Source of the DNA: Xanthobacter autotrophicus
GTDB lineage: Bacteria > Pseudomonadota > Alphaproteobacteria > Rhizobiales > Xanthobacteraceae
Assembly: GCF_030015065.1 (NCBI RefSeq)
Contig: NZ_JAIVFN010000002.1
Coordinates: 1-64,000, forward strand
Direction of reading: 5' to 3'
DNA: 64,000 nt
Under the pieces are notes generated by a model. That model was not told where the DNA came from. It worked only from the letters and a program-made list of their open reading frames with translations, and searched no databases. Shown in pieces: positions 44,870 to 55,335 of the stretch (positions are counted from its first letter, which is position 1; the number at the start of each line of letters is the position of its first letter). A program made the position numbers and the translations under genes.

Positions 44870-47551
44870 CTATTCGGCCGCCTTCGGCCCCTTGCTGGCA
44901 CTCTTTGCCGCCGTCTTGGCCGCTGTCTTCTTGGCTGCTGTCTTCTTGGCCGCCGGCTTCTTCGCGGGCTTGGCCGGCGCATCGTCGCCGGATGCGGCGG
45001 TCTTGGCGGCGGTCTTGCGGGGCGCCTTCGTCTTGGACGGCGACAGGGCCGCCTTGGCGTCGATGAGGGCGACGGCCTCCGCGAGGGTGAACGCCTCCGG
45101 GTCTGCGGACTTGGGCAGGGTGGCGTTGACCTTGCCGTGGTTCACGTAAGGCCCGAACCGGCCCGGCCGCACGGTGACCGGCCCGCCGAGGGTGGGATGG
45201 TCGCCCAGCGTGCGCCCCGGCGTGGCCGCCCCGCGCCCGCCGCGGCCCTTGGACTGCTTCTCGGCGATCAGGGCCACCGCCCGGTTGAGGCCCACGGCGA
45301 GGATGTCGTCGCCGTCCTCGAGGTTGGCATAGGTACGCCCGTGCTGCACATAGGCGCCGTAGCGGCCGATGCCGGCGAGGATCACCTCGCCGTCGTCCGG
45401 GTGCTTGCCCACCTCGCGCGGCAAGGCGAGGAGCTTCAGGGCCGTTTCCAGGTCCACGTCCGCGGGGGCAAGGCCCTTGGGCAGGGAGGAGCGCTTGGGC
45501 TTCTCCCCGTCCTTGCCCTCTCCGAGCTGAAGATAGGTGCCGAAGCGCCCCGAGCGGAGGGTGACTTCCTCCCCGCTCTCCGGGTCCATGCCCAGCACGC
45601 GCTTGCCGTCGCCTTCGGGGGCATTCTCGCCGCCCGTGAGCGGGCGGGTGTGGCGGCATTCGGGATAGTTGGAGCAGCCGATGAAGGCGCCGAACTTGCC
45701 CATCTTCAGCGACAGCCGCCCATTGCCGCAGGTGGGGCACAGGCGCGGGTCGGTGCCGTCTTCCCGGGGCGGGAAGATGTGGGCGGTGAGCATGTCGTCG
45801 AGGGCGTCGAGCACCTGGGAGACGCGCAGGTCCTTGGTGGCCTCGATGGCGGCGTGGAAGTCCTGCCAGAAGGCGCGCAGCACCTCTTTCCAGTCGATTT
45901 CCGCCGCCGAGACCTCGTCAAGCTTCTCCTCGAGGTCGGCGGTGAAGTCGTATTCCACATAGCGCTTGAAGAAGCTTTCGAGGAAGGCGGTGACGAGCCG
46001 GCCCTTGTCTTCGGGCACGAGGCGCTTCTTGTCGAGCTTCACATATTCGCGGTCGCGCAGCACGGCGAGCACTGCGGCATAGGTGGATGGGCGGCCGATA
46101 CCCAGCTCCTCCATGCGCTTGACCAGGGACGCCTCCGAATAGCGCGGCGGCGGTTCGGTGAAGTGCTGGTCGGTGAGGATGTCGCGCCGGTCGAGCTTCT
46201 CGTCGGCGCTCATGGCCGGCAGGCGGCGGCTCTCCTCGTCGTCGTCCTCGTCGTCCTTGCCCTCGCGATAGAGGGTGAGGAAGCCGTCGAACTTCACCAC
46301 GGTGCCGGTGGCGGTGAGGTCCAGCGTGCGGCCGCCGGCCTTTGCCTCGATGTCGGCGGTGGTGCGCTCCAGCTCCGCCGATTCCATCTGGCTCGCCACG
46401 GTGCGGATCCAGATCAGCTCATAGAGCTTGGCCTGTTCGCCATCGAGATGGCGCGCCACGTCGCGGGGGTGACGGGAGGGGTCGGTGGGGCGGATGGCCT
46501 CGTGGGCCTCCTGTGCGTTCTTGGCCTTGGTGGTGTATTTGCGCGGCACGCCGGGCAGGTATTTCGGGCCGAACTGCTTGCCGATGGCGCTGCGGGTGGC
46601 GGCCACCGCCTCCGGTGCCATGTCCACGCCGTCGGTTCGCATATAGGTGATGAGGCCCACCGTCTCGCCGCCCACGTCCACGCCTTCATACAGGCGCTGG
46701 GCGATCTGCATGGTGCGGGCGGGGGCAAGGCCCAGCTTGCGGCTCGCCTCCTGCTGGAGGGTGGAGGTGGTGAAGGGCGGCTGCGGATGGCGCCGCACCG
46801 GCTTGGCCTCCACCGAGCGCACGCGGAAGTCGGCGCTCTCCAGCGCTGCGCGGAAGGCTTTCGCCTCCTCCGCCGTGCCCACGGAAAGGCGGGTGATCTT
46901 CTTGCCGTCGGCGCCGGACAGGCGGGCCTCGAACTCCTCGGCGCGGGGCGTCGCGAGCCGGGCCACGATGGACCAGTACTCGCGCGCGACGAAGGTCTCG
47001 ATCTCGCGCTCGCGATCGCAGACGAGACGCAGCGCCACCGACTGCACGCGCCCGGCGGAACGGGCGCCGGGCAGCTTGCGCCACAGCACGGGGGACAGGG
47101 TGAAGCCCACCAGATAGTCGAGGGCGCGGCGGGCGAGATAGGCGTCCACCAGCGCCACGTCGATGGCGCGGGGCGCCTTCATGGCGTCCAGCACGGCCTG
47201 CTTGGTGATGGCATTGAAGACGACGCGCTCGACCTTCTGGTGCTTGAGCGCCTTCTTCTGACGCAGAACCTCCAGCACGTGCCACGAGATGGCCTCGCCC
47301 TCGCGATCCGGGTCGGTGGCGAGGATGAGGCCGTCCGCGCCCTTCACCGCGGCGGCGATCTCGTTGAGCCGCTTCTGCGCCTTGGGGTCCACCTCCCACA
47401 GCATGCGGAAATCCGCATCCGGATCGACGGAGCCGTCCTTGGAGGGCAGGTCGCGCACGTGGCCGTAGGAGGCGATCACCTCGTAGCCGGGACCGAGATA
47501 TTTGTTGATCGTCTTCGCCTTGGCCGGCGATTCGACGATGACGACCTGCAT
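44870..47551 (-). CDS. topA: DNA topoisomerase I
   Basis: Type IA topoisomerase relaxing negative supercoils, 893 residues. The Toprim domain opens MQVVIVESPAKAKTI and includes the acidic DPDREGEAISWH; the catalytic Tyr lies in GLITYMRTDGVDM. One complete four-Cys zinc finger (CPTCGNGRLSLKMGK... GCSNYPEC) is followed by three TopA C-terminal repeats marked RFGTYLQLGE, RYGAYVQHG and RFGPYVNHG, and a tail of about 60 residues rich in Lys and Ala that probably contacts DNA or RNA polymerase. ATG 47551 is the family start; the 12-residue upstream extension is not conserved. Confidence 0.95.
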   Translation of the reverse strand: MQVVIVESPAKAKTINKYLGPGYEVIASYGHVRDLPSKDGSVDPDADFRMLWEVDPKAQKRLNEIAAAVKGADGLILATDPDREGEAISWHVLEVLRQKKALKHQKVERVVFNAITKQAVLDAMKAPRAIDVALVDAYLARRALDYLVGFTLSPVLWRKLPGARSAGRVQSVALRLVCDREREIETFVAREYWSIVARLATPRAEEFEARLSGADGKKITRLSVGTAEEAKAFRAALESADFRVRSVEAKPVRRHPQPPFTTSTLQQEASRKLGLAPARTMQIAQRLYEGVDVGGETVGLITYMRTDGVDMAPEAVAATRSAIGKQFGPKYLPGVPRKYTTKAKNAQEAHEAIRPTDPSRHPRDVARHLDGEQAKLYELIWIRTVASQMESAELERTTADIEAKAGGRTLDLTATGTVVKFDGFLTLYREGKDDEDDDEESRRLPAMSADEKLDRRDILTDQHFTEPPPRYSEASLVKRMEELGIGRPSTYAAVLAVLRDREYVKLDKKRLVPEDKGRLVTAFLESFFKRYVEYDFTADLEEKLDEVSAAEIDWKEVLRAFWQDFHAAIEATKDLRVSQVLDALDDMLTAHIFPPREDGTDPRLCPTCGNGRLSLKMGKFGAFIGCSNYPECRHTRPLTGGENAPEGDGKRVLGMDPESGEEVTLRSGRFGTYLQLGEGKDGEKPKRSSLPKGLAPADVDLETALKLLALPREVGKHPDDGEVILAGIGRYGAYVQHGRTYANLEDGDDILAVGLNRAVALIAEKQSKGRGGRGAATPGRTLGDHPTLGGPVTVRPGRFGPYVNHGKVNATLPKSADPEAFTLAEAVALIDAKAALSPSKTKAPRKTAAKTAASGDDAPAKPAKKPAAKKTAAKKTAAKTAAKSASKGPKAAE

Positions 47552-47871
47552 GACGGACCGTATCTCTTCAAAGGGCCGCTGCCCCATTGCGCGGCCTCAC
47601 TCAAATGGCTCCGCAGGCGAAACGATGCGTGCTCGCGCATCGTGATCCGCCCTGGGAGTGCCGGCTTCCGCGGCGCGGTCCTGATCCCCGCCGGCCGGAT
47701 CGCGACACCGGGAAGCGGCCGCAACATGGGGAGCGGAACGGCGCCTGTCAAATTCCCCCGATCCCCGGATGGGCCGGAAGCATCCGATAAAGTTACAACC
47801 TGAGGTATGTTTTAATGTGAACATCAATCTATAAGAGGTGAGCGGCTTTCTGTTTCGCCGACGGACGGGCC
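47552..47871. other. Intergenic region between topA and a small ORF, with an AT-rich promoter-like segment
   Basis: About 320 bp. Most is GC-rich and featureless, but 47788-47835 is clearly AT-rich for this genome and contains TGTTTTAATGTGAACA (partial inverted repeat TGTT/AACA) and TATAAG at 47830-47835, a possible -10 element for the rightward small gene. Confidence 0.35.
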
Positions 47872-48090
47872 ATGACCGAAGTGTCCTCTTCTCGCCCGCG
47901 GAGCGACCCCGCCTCTGCGGCCGCCTATATCGCCACCATAGCGGCCGAATTGTCCCGGCTTGCCGAGAATCATGGCCTCACGACGCTGGCCTACATTCTG
48001 GAAATGGCCCGCCTCGAAGCGAAGGGCCTCGAGGACGATCCACGGGCCGGCTCCGAAGGCGGATCGTCGCGCCGGGGTGGCGGCACCTGA
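47872..48090 (+). CDS. Small conserved-looking protein of unknown function
   Basis: A 72-residue protein with a helical centre YIATIAAELSRLAENHGLTT and LAYILEMARLEAKG, and a disordered Gly/Ser/Arg tail. Short proteins with the same ELxRLAxxHGLxTLxYILxMARLEA pattern occur in Hyphomicrobiales as I recall, but no role is known. It stands alone between topA and dprA on the opposite strand to both. An AGAGGTGAGCGG ribosome-binding-like sequence is too far upstream to be certain. Confidence 0.6.
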   Translation: MTEVSSSRPRSDPASAAAYIATIAAELSRLAENHGLTTLAYILEMARLEAKGLEDDPRAGSEGGSSRRGGGT

Positions 48091-48111
48091 GGCGGCCTGC
48101 CGGGGCGGGGC

Positions 48112-49248
48112 CTATTTGAGCGCGACCCGCCCCGTGCCCGGCCGGTCCAGCCGGCCGGCGAGATCGAGTTCGAGCAGCACGATCTGCACCTCCGCTGCCG
48201 TGCAGCCCGACAGGCGGACCAGATCGTCGATCAGGGTGGGGACCGGCCCGAGCAGTCCGACAATACGCGCGCGGGCGTCGTCCCCCGGCATGGGGGGTGT
48301 CATGGGCGGGCCTTCCGCCTCGATGGCGTCCGGTCGCTGCCGCCCTGTCATGGGGGACAAGACGGAAATCACGTCTTCGACCTCGGTGACGAGGGTGGCA
48401 CCCTGCTTCAGCAGGCGGTTGGTGCCGCCGGCGCGGGGGTCGAGGGGGGAGCCCGGCACGGCGAACACCTCGCGCCCCTGCTCGCCGGCAAGGCGTGCGG
48501 TGATCAGCGAGCCCGAGCGCTCGGCGGCCTCCACCACCACCACGCCCAGCGCCATGCCCGACACCAGCCGGTTGCGGCGCGGGAAATCGCGGGCCCGGGG
48601 CTCCCAGTTGACCGGCATTTCGGAAACGAGGGCGCCGGTCTCGGCCACCTTCGCGATCAGCCCGAGATTCTCCGGTGGATAGGGGCGGGAGAGGCCGCCG
48701 GCGAACACGCCCACCGTGCCGCCGTCGAGGCTCGCCTCGTGGGCGGCAGCATCAATGCCGCGCGCAAGGCCGGAGACCACCACCCAGCCGGCGCCGGCCA
48801 GATCGCGCGCCAGCCGCGCGGCGAAGGACCGGCCGGCCGCCGATGCGTTGCGGGCGCCGACAATGGCCACCATGGGCCGCCGCAGCACCTCGCCCCGCCC
48901 CTGGATGCAGATCAGCGGCGGGGCGTCATCCAGCTGGCGCAGGGCGACGGGATAATCGGCCTCTCCGGTGGCCACGAGCCGGGCACCCAGGCGGGCGAGG
49001 GCGGCGACCTCGGCCTCGGCTTCATCGAGGGTGGGGGTGCGGGGCGGCAGCAGCCGCCCGCCCCGGCGGGCGAGGGTGGGCAGGGCCTCCAGCGCGGCTG
49101 CGGCGCCGCCGAACTGGTTGATGAGGGCGCGGAAGGTGCGCGGCCCCACATTCTCGGTGCGGATGAGGCGCAGCCAGTCGAGCCGCTGGGCCGGCGAGAG
49201 CAGTTCGCCCGGGCCGGGGCCTGCGCCCGACGCCTTGCCTCGTGCCAT
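48112..49248 (-). CDS. dprA: DNA-processing protein DprA
   Basis: Single-stranded-DNA-binding protein that protects incoming DNA and loads RecA during natural transformation; widely conserved even in species not known to be competent. 378 residues: an N-terminal helix-hairpin-helix/SAM-like region ([20 protein letters not shown]), the Rossmann core with [27 protein letters not shown] and [18 protein letters not shown], and a C-terminal winged-helix domain near [17 protein letters not shown]. It follows plsY by 8 bp. ATG 49248 is chosen; the longer frame to 49557 overlaps plsY. Confidence 0.93.
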   Translation of the reverse strand: MARGKASGAGPGPGELLSPAQRLDWLRLIRTENVGPRTFRALINQFGGAAAALEALPTLARRGGRLLPPRTPTLDEAEAEVAALARLGARLVATGEADYPVALRQLDDAPPLICIQGRGEVLRRPMVAIVGARNASAAGRSFAARLARDLAGAGWVVVSGLARGIDAAAHEASLDGGTVGVFAGGLSRPYPPENLGLIAKVAETGALVSEMPVNWEPRARDFPRRNRLVSGMALGVVVVEAAERSGSLITARLAGEQGREVFAVPGSPLDPRAGGTNRLLKQGATLVTEVEDVISVLSPMTGRQRPDAIEAEGPPMTPPMPGDDARARIVGLLGPVPTLIDDLVRLSGCTAAEVQIVLLELDLAGRLDRPGTGRVALK

Positions 49249-49256
49249 GCGGCGTC

Positions 49257-49865
49257 CTACCCCTTCGCGCCGATCTTGCCCTCGCTCCCGTCGAGGAGGC
49301 GGCGGATGTTGGCGTGGTGCTTGATCCACAGCAGGATGGCGAGGAGCGCCAGCAGCAGCGCCAGCCGGTCGTTGACGAGGGCCGCGGCCGCCGCGACGGT
49401 CGCCACCGAGGCGGTGAGCGCCGACAGGGACGAGTAGCGGGTGAGATAGGCCGTTGCCAGCCACACCAGCGCGAACACCAGCGCCACCGGCCAGGCGAGG
49501 CCCAGCGTGACTCCCAGGAAGGTGGCGACGCCCTTGCCACCCTGGAAGCGCAGCCACACCGGCGCGATGTGGCCGATAAAGGCGCCGAAGGCCGCGGCCA
49601 TCGCGGCTGGCGCGCCAAGGAAATGGCCGGCGATCAGCACGGCCACGGTGCCCTTGAGGGCATCGAGCAGCAGCGTCGCGGCGGCGAGGTCCTTGCGGCC
49701 GGTGCGCAGCACGTTGGTGGCGCCGATATTGCCGGAGCCGATGGAGCGGATGTCGCGGGTGCCGGCAATGCGGGTGAGCAGGAGCCCGAACGGGATCGAG
49801 CCCAGCAGGTAGCCCAGCGCCAGCGCCATGAGCAGCACCGGGGCGGACGACGGGGCATCAGGCAT
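49257..49865 (-). CDS. plsY: Glycerol-3-phosphate acyltransferase PlsY
   Basis: Inner-membrane enzyme that transfers acyl from acyl-phosphate to glycerol 3-phosphate, the first step of phospholipid synthesis. 202 residues with the three conserved motifs: [11 protein letters not shown] with [13 protein letters not shown] (motif 1), [24 protein letters not shown] (motif 2, here in pieces HIAPVWLRF and GGKGVAT) and the C-terminal [13 protein letters not shown] (motif 3). Five or more membrane segments. Its stop is 8 bp ahead of the dprA start. Confidence 0.94.
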   Translation of the reverse strand: MPDAPSSAPVLLMALALGYLLGSIPFGLLLTRIAGTRDIRSIGSGNIGATNVLRTGRKDLAAATLLLDALKGTVAVLIAGHFLGAPAAMAAAFGAFIGHIAPVWLRFQGGKGVATFLGVTLGLAWPVALVFALVWLATAYLTRYSSLSALTASVATVAAAAALVNDRLALLLALLAILLWIKHHANIRRLLDGSEGKIGAKG

Positions 49866-49970
49866 GGGGACCTCGGAAGCGGACGGGAACGCGGGTACCG
49901 GTTCGCGTGGCGAAGACGCGTCGCAATCGGATCGTCGCCCATGGGGAGGCGATGGGCGGGCGTGGGTGCA

Positions 49971-51279
49971 TCAAACGTATTCGTACACGGTCGCACCGGC
50001 AACGATGGTGCGCTGCACCCGCCCGTCGAGCCGGGCTTCGTCGAACGGCGTGTTGCGGCAGCGCGACTTGAGCATGGAGGGATCCAGCACGTAGGGCATG
50101 CCGGGGTCGAACACGATCACGTCCGCCGGAGCGCCGGGGCGCAGCGTGCCGGCATCGAGGCCGAGGATCTCCGCCGGGCGGGTGGAGAGGGCGGCCAGCA
50201 GGTTCACGAGGTCCACCTGGTCCGTATGCACCATGCGCAGCGCCGCCGAGAGCAGGGTTTCCAAGCCGATGGCGCCGGGCTCCGCCTCGGAGAAGGGCAG
50301 GCGCTTGCCTTCCACGTCCTGCGGCAGATGGTCGGAGACCACCACGTCGATGAGGCCCGAGGAGATGGCGCGGATCAGCGCCTGCCGGTCCTCCTCCGCG
50401 CGCAGCGGCGGGGCGAGCCGGAAATAGGTGCGGTAGGCGCCGATGTCGAGCTCGTTGAAGGAGAGATGGTTGATGGTGGCGGAGGCCGTCACCGGCAATC
50501 CGGCCTCCTTCGCGCGCTCCAGCACGGCCAGCGACTCGGCGCAGGTGAGCGCCGCCGCGTGGTAGCGCCCGCGCGCACCGGCGACGAGGCGCACGTCGCG
50601 CTCCAGCACGATGGTCTCGGCCGCCTTGGGGTTGCCGGAGAGGCCGAGGCGGGCGGCGAACGCGCCCTCGTTCATGGCCCCCTGCGACATGCTCGCATCC
50701 TCGGTGTGATGCACCAGGAGCGCGTCGAAGTCGCGGGCATAGGTGAGGGCGCGGCGCAGCACCTGCGCGCTTGCCACCGAGCGGTAGCCGTCGGTGAAGG
50801 CGACGGCGCCGGCGGCCTGCAGCAGGCCGATCTCGGTCATCTCCTCGCCCCTGAGGCCCTTGGTGATGGCCGCCATGGGGTGCACCCGCACCACAGCCGT
50901 GTCCCGCGCGCGGCGCAGGATGAAGTCCACGATGGCGGGATCGTCCACCGCCGGGTCGGTGGTGGGCTGGCAGATGATGGTGGTGACGCCGCCGGCCGCC
51001 GCCGCGTGGCTGGCGGAGGCCAGCGTCTCGCGATGCTCGGCGCCGGGCTCGCCCACGAAGGCGCGCATGTCCACGAGGCCGGGCGCCACCACGGCGCCCT
51101 TGCAGTCCACCACCTCGGCGCCCTCTGGCACGCCCGCGGCGGCGATGCCGAAGCCGGCATCCTTGATGACGCCGTCGGCGAGATAGACATCGCCGTGGAA
51201 GTCCGAGCCGTGCGAGGGGTCGATGACCCGCGCATTGACGAGCAGCAGCGGGCGCGGATCGCGGAAGGCGGGACGGCCG

Positions 51280-51287
<8 letters not shown>
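49971..51287 (-). CDS. pyrX: Dihydroorotase-like protein lacking metal ligands (PyrX/PyrC')
   Basis: 438 residues with the cyclic amidohydrolase fold: [39 protein letters not shown] and [20 protein letters not shown]. In active dihydroorotases the motif after PGLVD is M-H-x-H; here it reads M-R-A-F, so both zinc His are missing, and the carboxylated-Lys and later His motifs are also altered. This is the pattern of the inactive PyrC' subunits that assemble with aspartate transcarbamoylase in Pseudomonas. It overlaps pyrB by 8 nt and is translated after it, supporting a structural partnership. A true dihydroorotase must be elsewhere. Confidence 0.85.
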
Positions 51288-52227
<940 letters not shown>

Positions 52228-52515
52228 GGCAGGCGGCAGGCATAGACGCACGCGGCCCGCCGGGCAAGGGAAGCGGTGCGGGAGCGGCAAGCTTTTGGTC
52301 GGAGAAGGCGCCGGCCTGTGCCTGCCGGAGGGCGGCGGCGCGGCGCGGGAGCTTCAGGAATCGTTCATCATTCGTGCACAAGTCTCCCCGGAAACACCCG
52401 CGCTGCGCCACACTTTGGCACGAAGTTTCTTCGAGCCTGAAAGGGGACCGGAACTGCCGGTTTCAGAGTTTGTGCATCCCGGGCCCATGGCCCGCGACGT
52501 TTGGGAGTGGGTCTC

Positions 52516-52968
52516 ATGTCATCTCTCCTCCGGGCGAAGCTCGTGGCGCTGGCCGTGGCGGCCGCCGCTGCCACAGGCGGGGTATCGACGGGTCATGCCG
52601 CTGCCATCGGCACCGGCGCGCTCGCGCTCGCGCCGGACCAGGCCGCCTCCGTCACCGATGTCGGATACTGGCATCGCGGCCGGTATTATGGCGGGCCCTA
52701 TCGCGGCCCTTACCGGGGCGGCTGCTGGAATTGCGGCGGCGGCAACGGTGCGGCGGTGGGCGCGGGCGTCGCCCTTGGCATTCTCGGCGCGGCGGCCATC
52801 GCCGGCGCCGCCTCCGCCGCGCCGCCCCCGCCGGTGGTCTATTATGAAGAACCGCCGCCGGTCTATTACGAGCCCGCGCCCCGCGTGTACCTGGAGCCGG
52901 CCCCGCAGCCGCGCAGCTGCTGGGTCACCACCGGCCCGGGCGGCGCCGGCTACTGGTCGCCCTGCTGA
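52516..52968 (+). CDS. Secreted Gly/Tyr/Pro-rich protein of unknown function
   Basis: 150 residues. A signal peptide (about 1-30, LRAKLVALAVAAAAATGGVS) is followed by a GRYYGGPYRGPYRGGCWNCG repeat-like stretch, a hydrophobic Gly/Ala segment (AAVGAGVALGILGAAAIAGA) that could be a membrane or glycine-zipper helix, and a Pro/Tyr/Glu-rich tail with PPPVVYYEEPPPVYYEPAP. Proteins of this composition are common in Hyphomicrobiales envelopes; no activity is known. ATG 52516 is preferred to the upstream TTG. It is divergent from pyrB. Confidence 0.75.
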   Translation: MSSLLRAKLVALAVAAAAATGGVSTGHAAAIGTGALALAPDQAASVTDVGYWHRGRYYGGPYRGPYRGGCWNCGGGNGAAVGAGVALGILGAAAIAGAASAAPPPPVVYYEEPPPVYYEPAPRVYLEPAPQPRSCWVTTGPGGAGYWSPC

Positions 52969-53010
52969 TCGGGTAGGGCCGGATAGGTCAGGATTCGGAA
53001 GGGCGGCTTC

Positions 53011-53036
53011 GGAAGGGCGGTTTGGGCCGCCCTTCC
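53011..53036. terminator. Hairpin between convergent secreted-protein and AEC genes
   Basis: A perfect 10-bp stem GGAAGGGCGG/CCGCCCTTCC with a 6-nt loop lies between the two stop codons. No T-run. The left arm repeats a sequence at 52997-53006. Confidence 0.45.
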
Positions 53037-53055
53037 TGCGTTCGGGACCCGAGGT

Positions 53056-53991
53056 TCAGGCGAGGAGCTTGGCCACCGCCACCACCACAGGCAGCGTGAA
53101 CGCCGCGGCGACGATCTGGAGGGTGAGGATTTCCGCCAGCAGCGGCGCGTCGCCGCCCATCTGGCGGGCGAGCACATAGCCGTTGGGCGCCGACGGGACG
53201 GCGGCGGTGATGGCCACGACGATCAGCTCGGTGCCCGAAAGGCCGAAGGCCAGCGCCAGCAGGAGCGCGATGGCCGGCTTCACCAGCAGCTTCAGGCCGA
53301 GGCTGGCGAGGACGATGGGGCGCGGCCGTGCCAGCCGGTCCAGCACCAGCCCGCCGCCCACCACCAGCAGTCCGAGGGCGAGGGAGGCGCGGCCGAGGAT
53401 GTCGCCGAACTCCAGCAGCACACCGGGTACCGGGAAATGGGTCGCGTTCAGCGCCGCCCCGGCCGCGCAGGCCCAGATGTAGGGATTGCGCGCCAGTTGC
53501 TCGGCCACATAGGCGAAGGTGGGCGGATGGCGGCCCGAGAAGCTGGCCAGCACCAGCACCGAGATCACGTTCACCACCGGGATCATGGCCACCAGAGCGA
53601 GCGCCGCGATGGTGATGCCGGCCGCGCCGTAGAGCCCGCCGGCCACGGCCAGCACGATATAGGTGTTCCAGCGCACGGCGCCCTGGAACAGGGAGGTGAA
53701 GGCCGGACCGTCCGCCGCCAGCGCCGCGATCAGGGGCCGGTGGACGAGGAGGATCAGGCCCGAGAGCGCCACCACCGAGCCGATGAGCGCCCCGCCGACC
53801 GCCAGAACGTTCACCTTGCTGAGATCGGCCTTCACCGCCGAGACCATCAGCAGGGCCGGGAACAGCACGAAATAGGTGAGTTTTTCCAGCGCCGCCCAAT
53901 GGGCGGCATCCTTCAGCAGGATCCGGCGCAGCACGGCGCCCAGCGCGATGATGAGGAAGACGGGTGCGAGCGCGCTGAAGATGAGATCCAT
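53056..53991 (-). CDS. AEC-family transporter, second copy
   Basis: A 311-residue permease related to the one at 3571-4527. MDLIFSALAPVFLIIALG is the first helix, with FPALLMVSAVK and a second-repeat motif VPSAPNGYVLARQMGG matching the bacterial AEC crossover. ATG 53991 gives a standard N-terminus; ATG 54003 adds four residues. Substrate unknown. It sits between pyrB and ruvX, which are usually closer together in this group. Confidence 0.83.
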   Translation of the reverse strand: MDLIFSALAPVFLIIALGAVLRRILLKDAAHWAALEKLTYFVLFPALLMVSAVKADLSKVNVLAVGGALIGSVVALSGLILLVHRPLIAALAADGPAFTSLFQGAVRWNTYIVLAVAGGLYGAAGITIAALALVAMIPVVNVISVLVLASFSGRHPPTFAYVAEQLARNPYIWACAAGAALNATHFPVPGVLLEFGDILGRASLALGLLVVGGGLVLDRLARPRPIVLASLGLKLLVKPAIALLLALAFGLSGTELIVVAITAAVPSAPNGYVLARQMGGDAPLLAEILTLQIVAAAFTLPVVVAVAKLLA

Positions 53992-54325
53992 GGGCCGACG
54001 CATAGCGCGCCTGCCGTCCGGCGGCAGGCAATTGGTTCCTCCCAAGGGGCGCGTGGCCCGCCGGGGTCCCCACCTTTAGAGCGTTTTCGAGCGGAGTGGA
54101 AACCGGTTCGCGTGAAGAAAACCCGTCTGCACAATGAGATGGAAGCGTTTCCCCGATTCCGTGAAGGTGGAAACGCTCAGGAGCATCTTGCGGCCCCGTG
54201 GATGCCCGTCCGGCGGAAAATGCGTCGGAACAGACCCCTGTTCTGATGGCCGGTCAGTGGCCGTCCCAAAGCGGGACAGGCCGGCGCCCCTTGCCGGAAC
54301 GGCCGGGAAACAGGTGGGGATCGAA
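53992..54325. other. Intergenic region between the AEC gene and ruvX, containing a repeat element
   Basis: About 330 bp with no convincing gene. About 100 bp of it is the palindromic element at 54077-54178. The remainder is GC-rich without clear signals. Confidence 0.5.
54077..54178. repeat. Intergenic palindromic repeat element (Hyphomicrobiales-type)
   Basis: The ends GAGCGTTT (54079-54086) and AAACGCTC (54171-54178) are complementary, and the interior contains ACCGGTTCGCGTGAAGAAAA, a sequence I recognise as part of a dispersed intergenic repeat common in Bradyrhizobium- and Xanthobacter-like genomes. A related but diverged 5' end (TAGAGCATTTTCGGGCG) occurs at 54868-54884. Confidence 0.6.
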
Positions 54326-54856
54326 TCAGTCGTCCGGTCCGGTTTCGCCTTCGTTCCCGGCCGGGCGCGGCGCATGGCGGGACAGGAAGCCCAGCGCCCC
54401 TTCCAGGATGAAGGCGGCGGCATGCTGGTCCACCACGGCGGCGCGGCGGGCGCGGCTGACATCGGCGGAGATCAGGGCGCGCTCCACCGCCGCGGTGGAC
54501 AGGCGCTCGTCCCAGAGCGCGATGGGCAGCGGCGTGAGGCGGGCGAGGTTGCGGGCGAAGGCCCGGCTCGCCTGTGCGCGGGGGCCTTCGGAGGCGTCCA
54601 TGTTCAGCGGCAGGCCGAGCACGAAGCCCACCGCCCGCCGCTCGGCCACCAGCTGGAGCAGGCGCTGGGCATCGGCGGTGAACTTGGTGCGCTTCACCGT
54701 TTCCACCACAGTCGCCACCCGGCGATCCGGATCACAGGAGGCGACGCCGATGGTCTTGGTGCCGAGATCGAGCCCGAGCAGCGCGCCGCGTGGCGGTAGC
54801 AGCGGCGCGATGTCGGCCAGCGGACCGATGGGGGCGGGGGAGGAGGGGTGCGTCAT
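54326..54856 (-). CDS. ruvX: Putative pre-16S rRNA nuclease / Holliday junction resolvase RuvX (YqgF)
   Basis: 176 residues with the RNase H-like fold: LLGLDLGTKTIGVASCD (first catalytic Asp), VGFVLGLPLNMD and LWDERLSTAAVERAL (second acidic site), then a late DQHAAAFILEGAL with the third Asp. E. coli YqgF matures the 5' end of 16S rRNA; a recombination role has also been proposed. The first 25 residues are a Pro-rich extension. The C-terminal tail is Gly/Glu-rich. It is usually followed by gatC in this lineage; here parDE lies between. Confidence 0.9.
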   Translation of the reverse strand: MTHPSSPAPIGPLADIAPLLPPRGALLGLDLGTKTIGVASCDPDRRVATVVETVKRTKFTADAQRLLQLVAERRAVGFVLGLPLNMDASEGPRAQASRAFARNLARLTPLPIALWDERLSTAAVERALISADVSRARRAAVVDQHAAAFILEGALGFLSRHAPRPAGNEGETGPDD

Positions 54857-55092
54857 TGCGTATGGCTAGAGCATTTTCGGGCGGGGGTGAAATCGCGGCG
54901 TGCACAGTTGGTACGAGAGGAGGACGGCCCGTTGTCCGACTGCTCGAAAAGAGAACGCGTCGTCCGATCGGCGCGTGATCTCGCATCGTCGGGTGCCGCT
55001 TGCCTTGATCTGGCTGCGACCCTCGGGTTGGCAGTGGCTTGCAGTGGACGATGAAGGTTTGGTATTTTCGTTTTGTTCTCAGGGTAAATGCA

Positions 55093-55335
55093 ATGTCGCA
55101 CACGAAATCCATCTCCCTCGGCGATCATCAGGCTGCTTTCGTGGATCGCCAGGTTGCGGCCGGGCGCTTCAGTTCGGCGAGTGATGTGGTGCGCGTGGCC
55201 TCAGAGCTTCTGGAAGAACAGGAGGGCAAGCTCGACCGCCTGAGGACGGCTCTCTCGGAGGGCGAGGCCAGTGGGGCGGGTGAGCCATTCGATATCGCCT
55301 CCTTTCTGGCGGAAAAACGCTCCTCCCAGCCCTGA
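55093..55335 (+). CDS. parD: ParD-family antitoxin (ribbon-helix-helix)
   Basis: An 80-residue type II antitoxin: an N-terminal RHH DNA-binding domain (KSISLGDHQAAFVDRQV and GRFSSASDVVRVASELLEEQ) and a C-terminal toxin-binding tail (LRTALSEGEASGAGEPFD). It should repress its own operon and neutralise ParE. The gene ends one base before the GTG of the damaged parE. ATG 55093 matches the family N-terminus. Confidence 0.88.
   Translation: MSHTKSISLGDHQAAFVDRQVAAGRFSSASDVVRVASELLEEQEGKLDRLRTALSEGEASGAGEPFDIASFLAEKRSSQP

Noticed and set aside
44642-47803. Very long plus-strand open frame opposite topA
   Set aside because: Composition (His/Arg/Gly-rich) is that of a GC-rich antisense frame, and topA on the other strand is unambiguous.
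52414-52431. Sigma-54-like promoter (TTGGCACG...TTCTT) upstream of the secreted Gly/Tyr-rich protein
   Set aside because: The -24 half fits, but the obligatory GC of the -12 element is absent.
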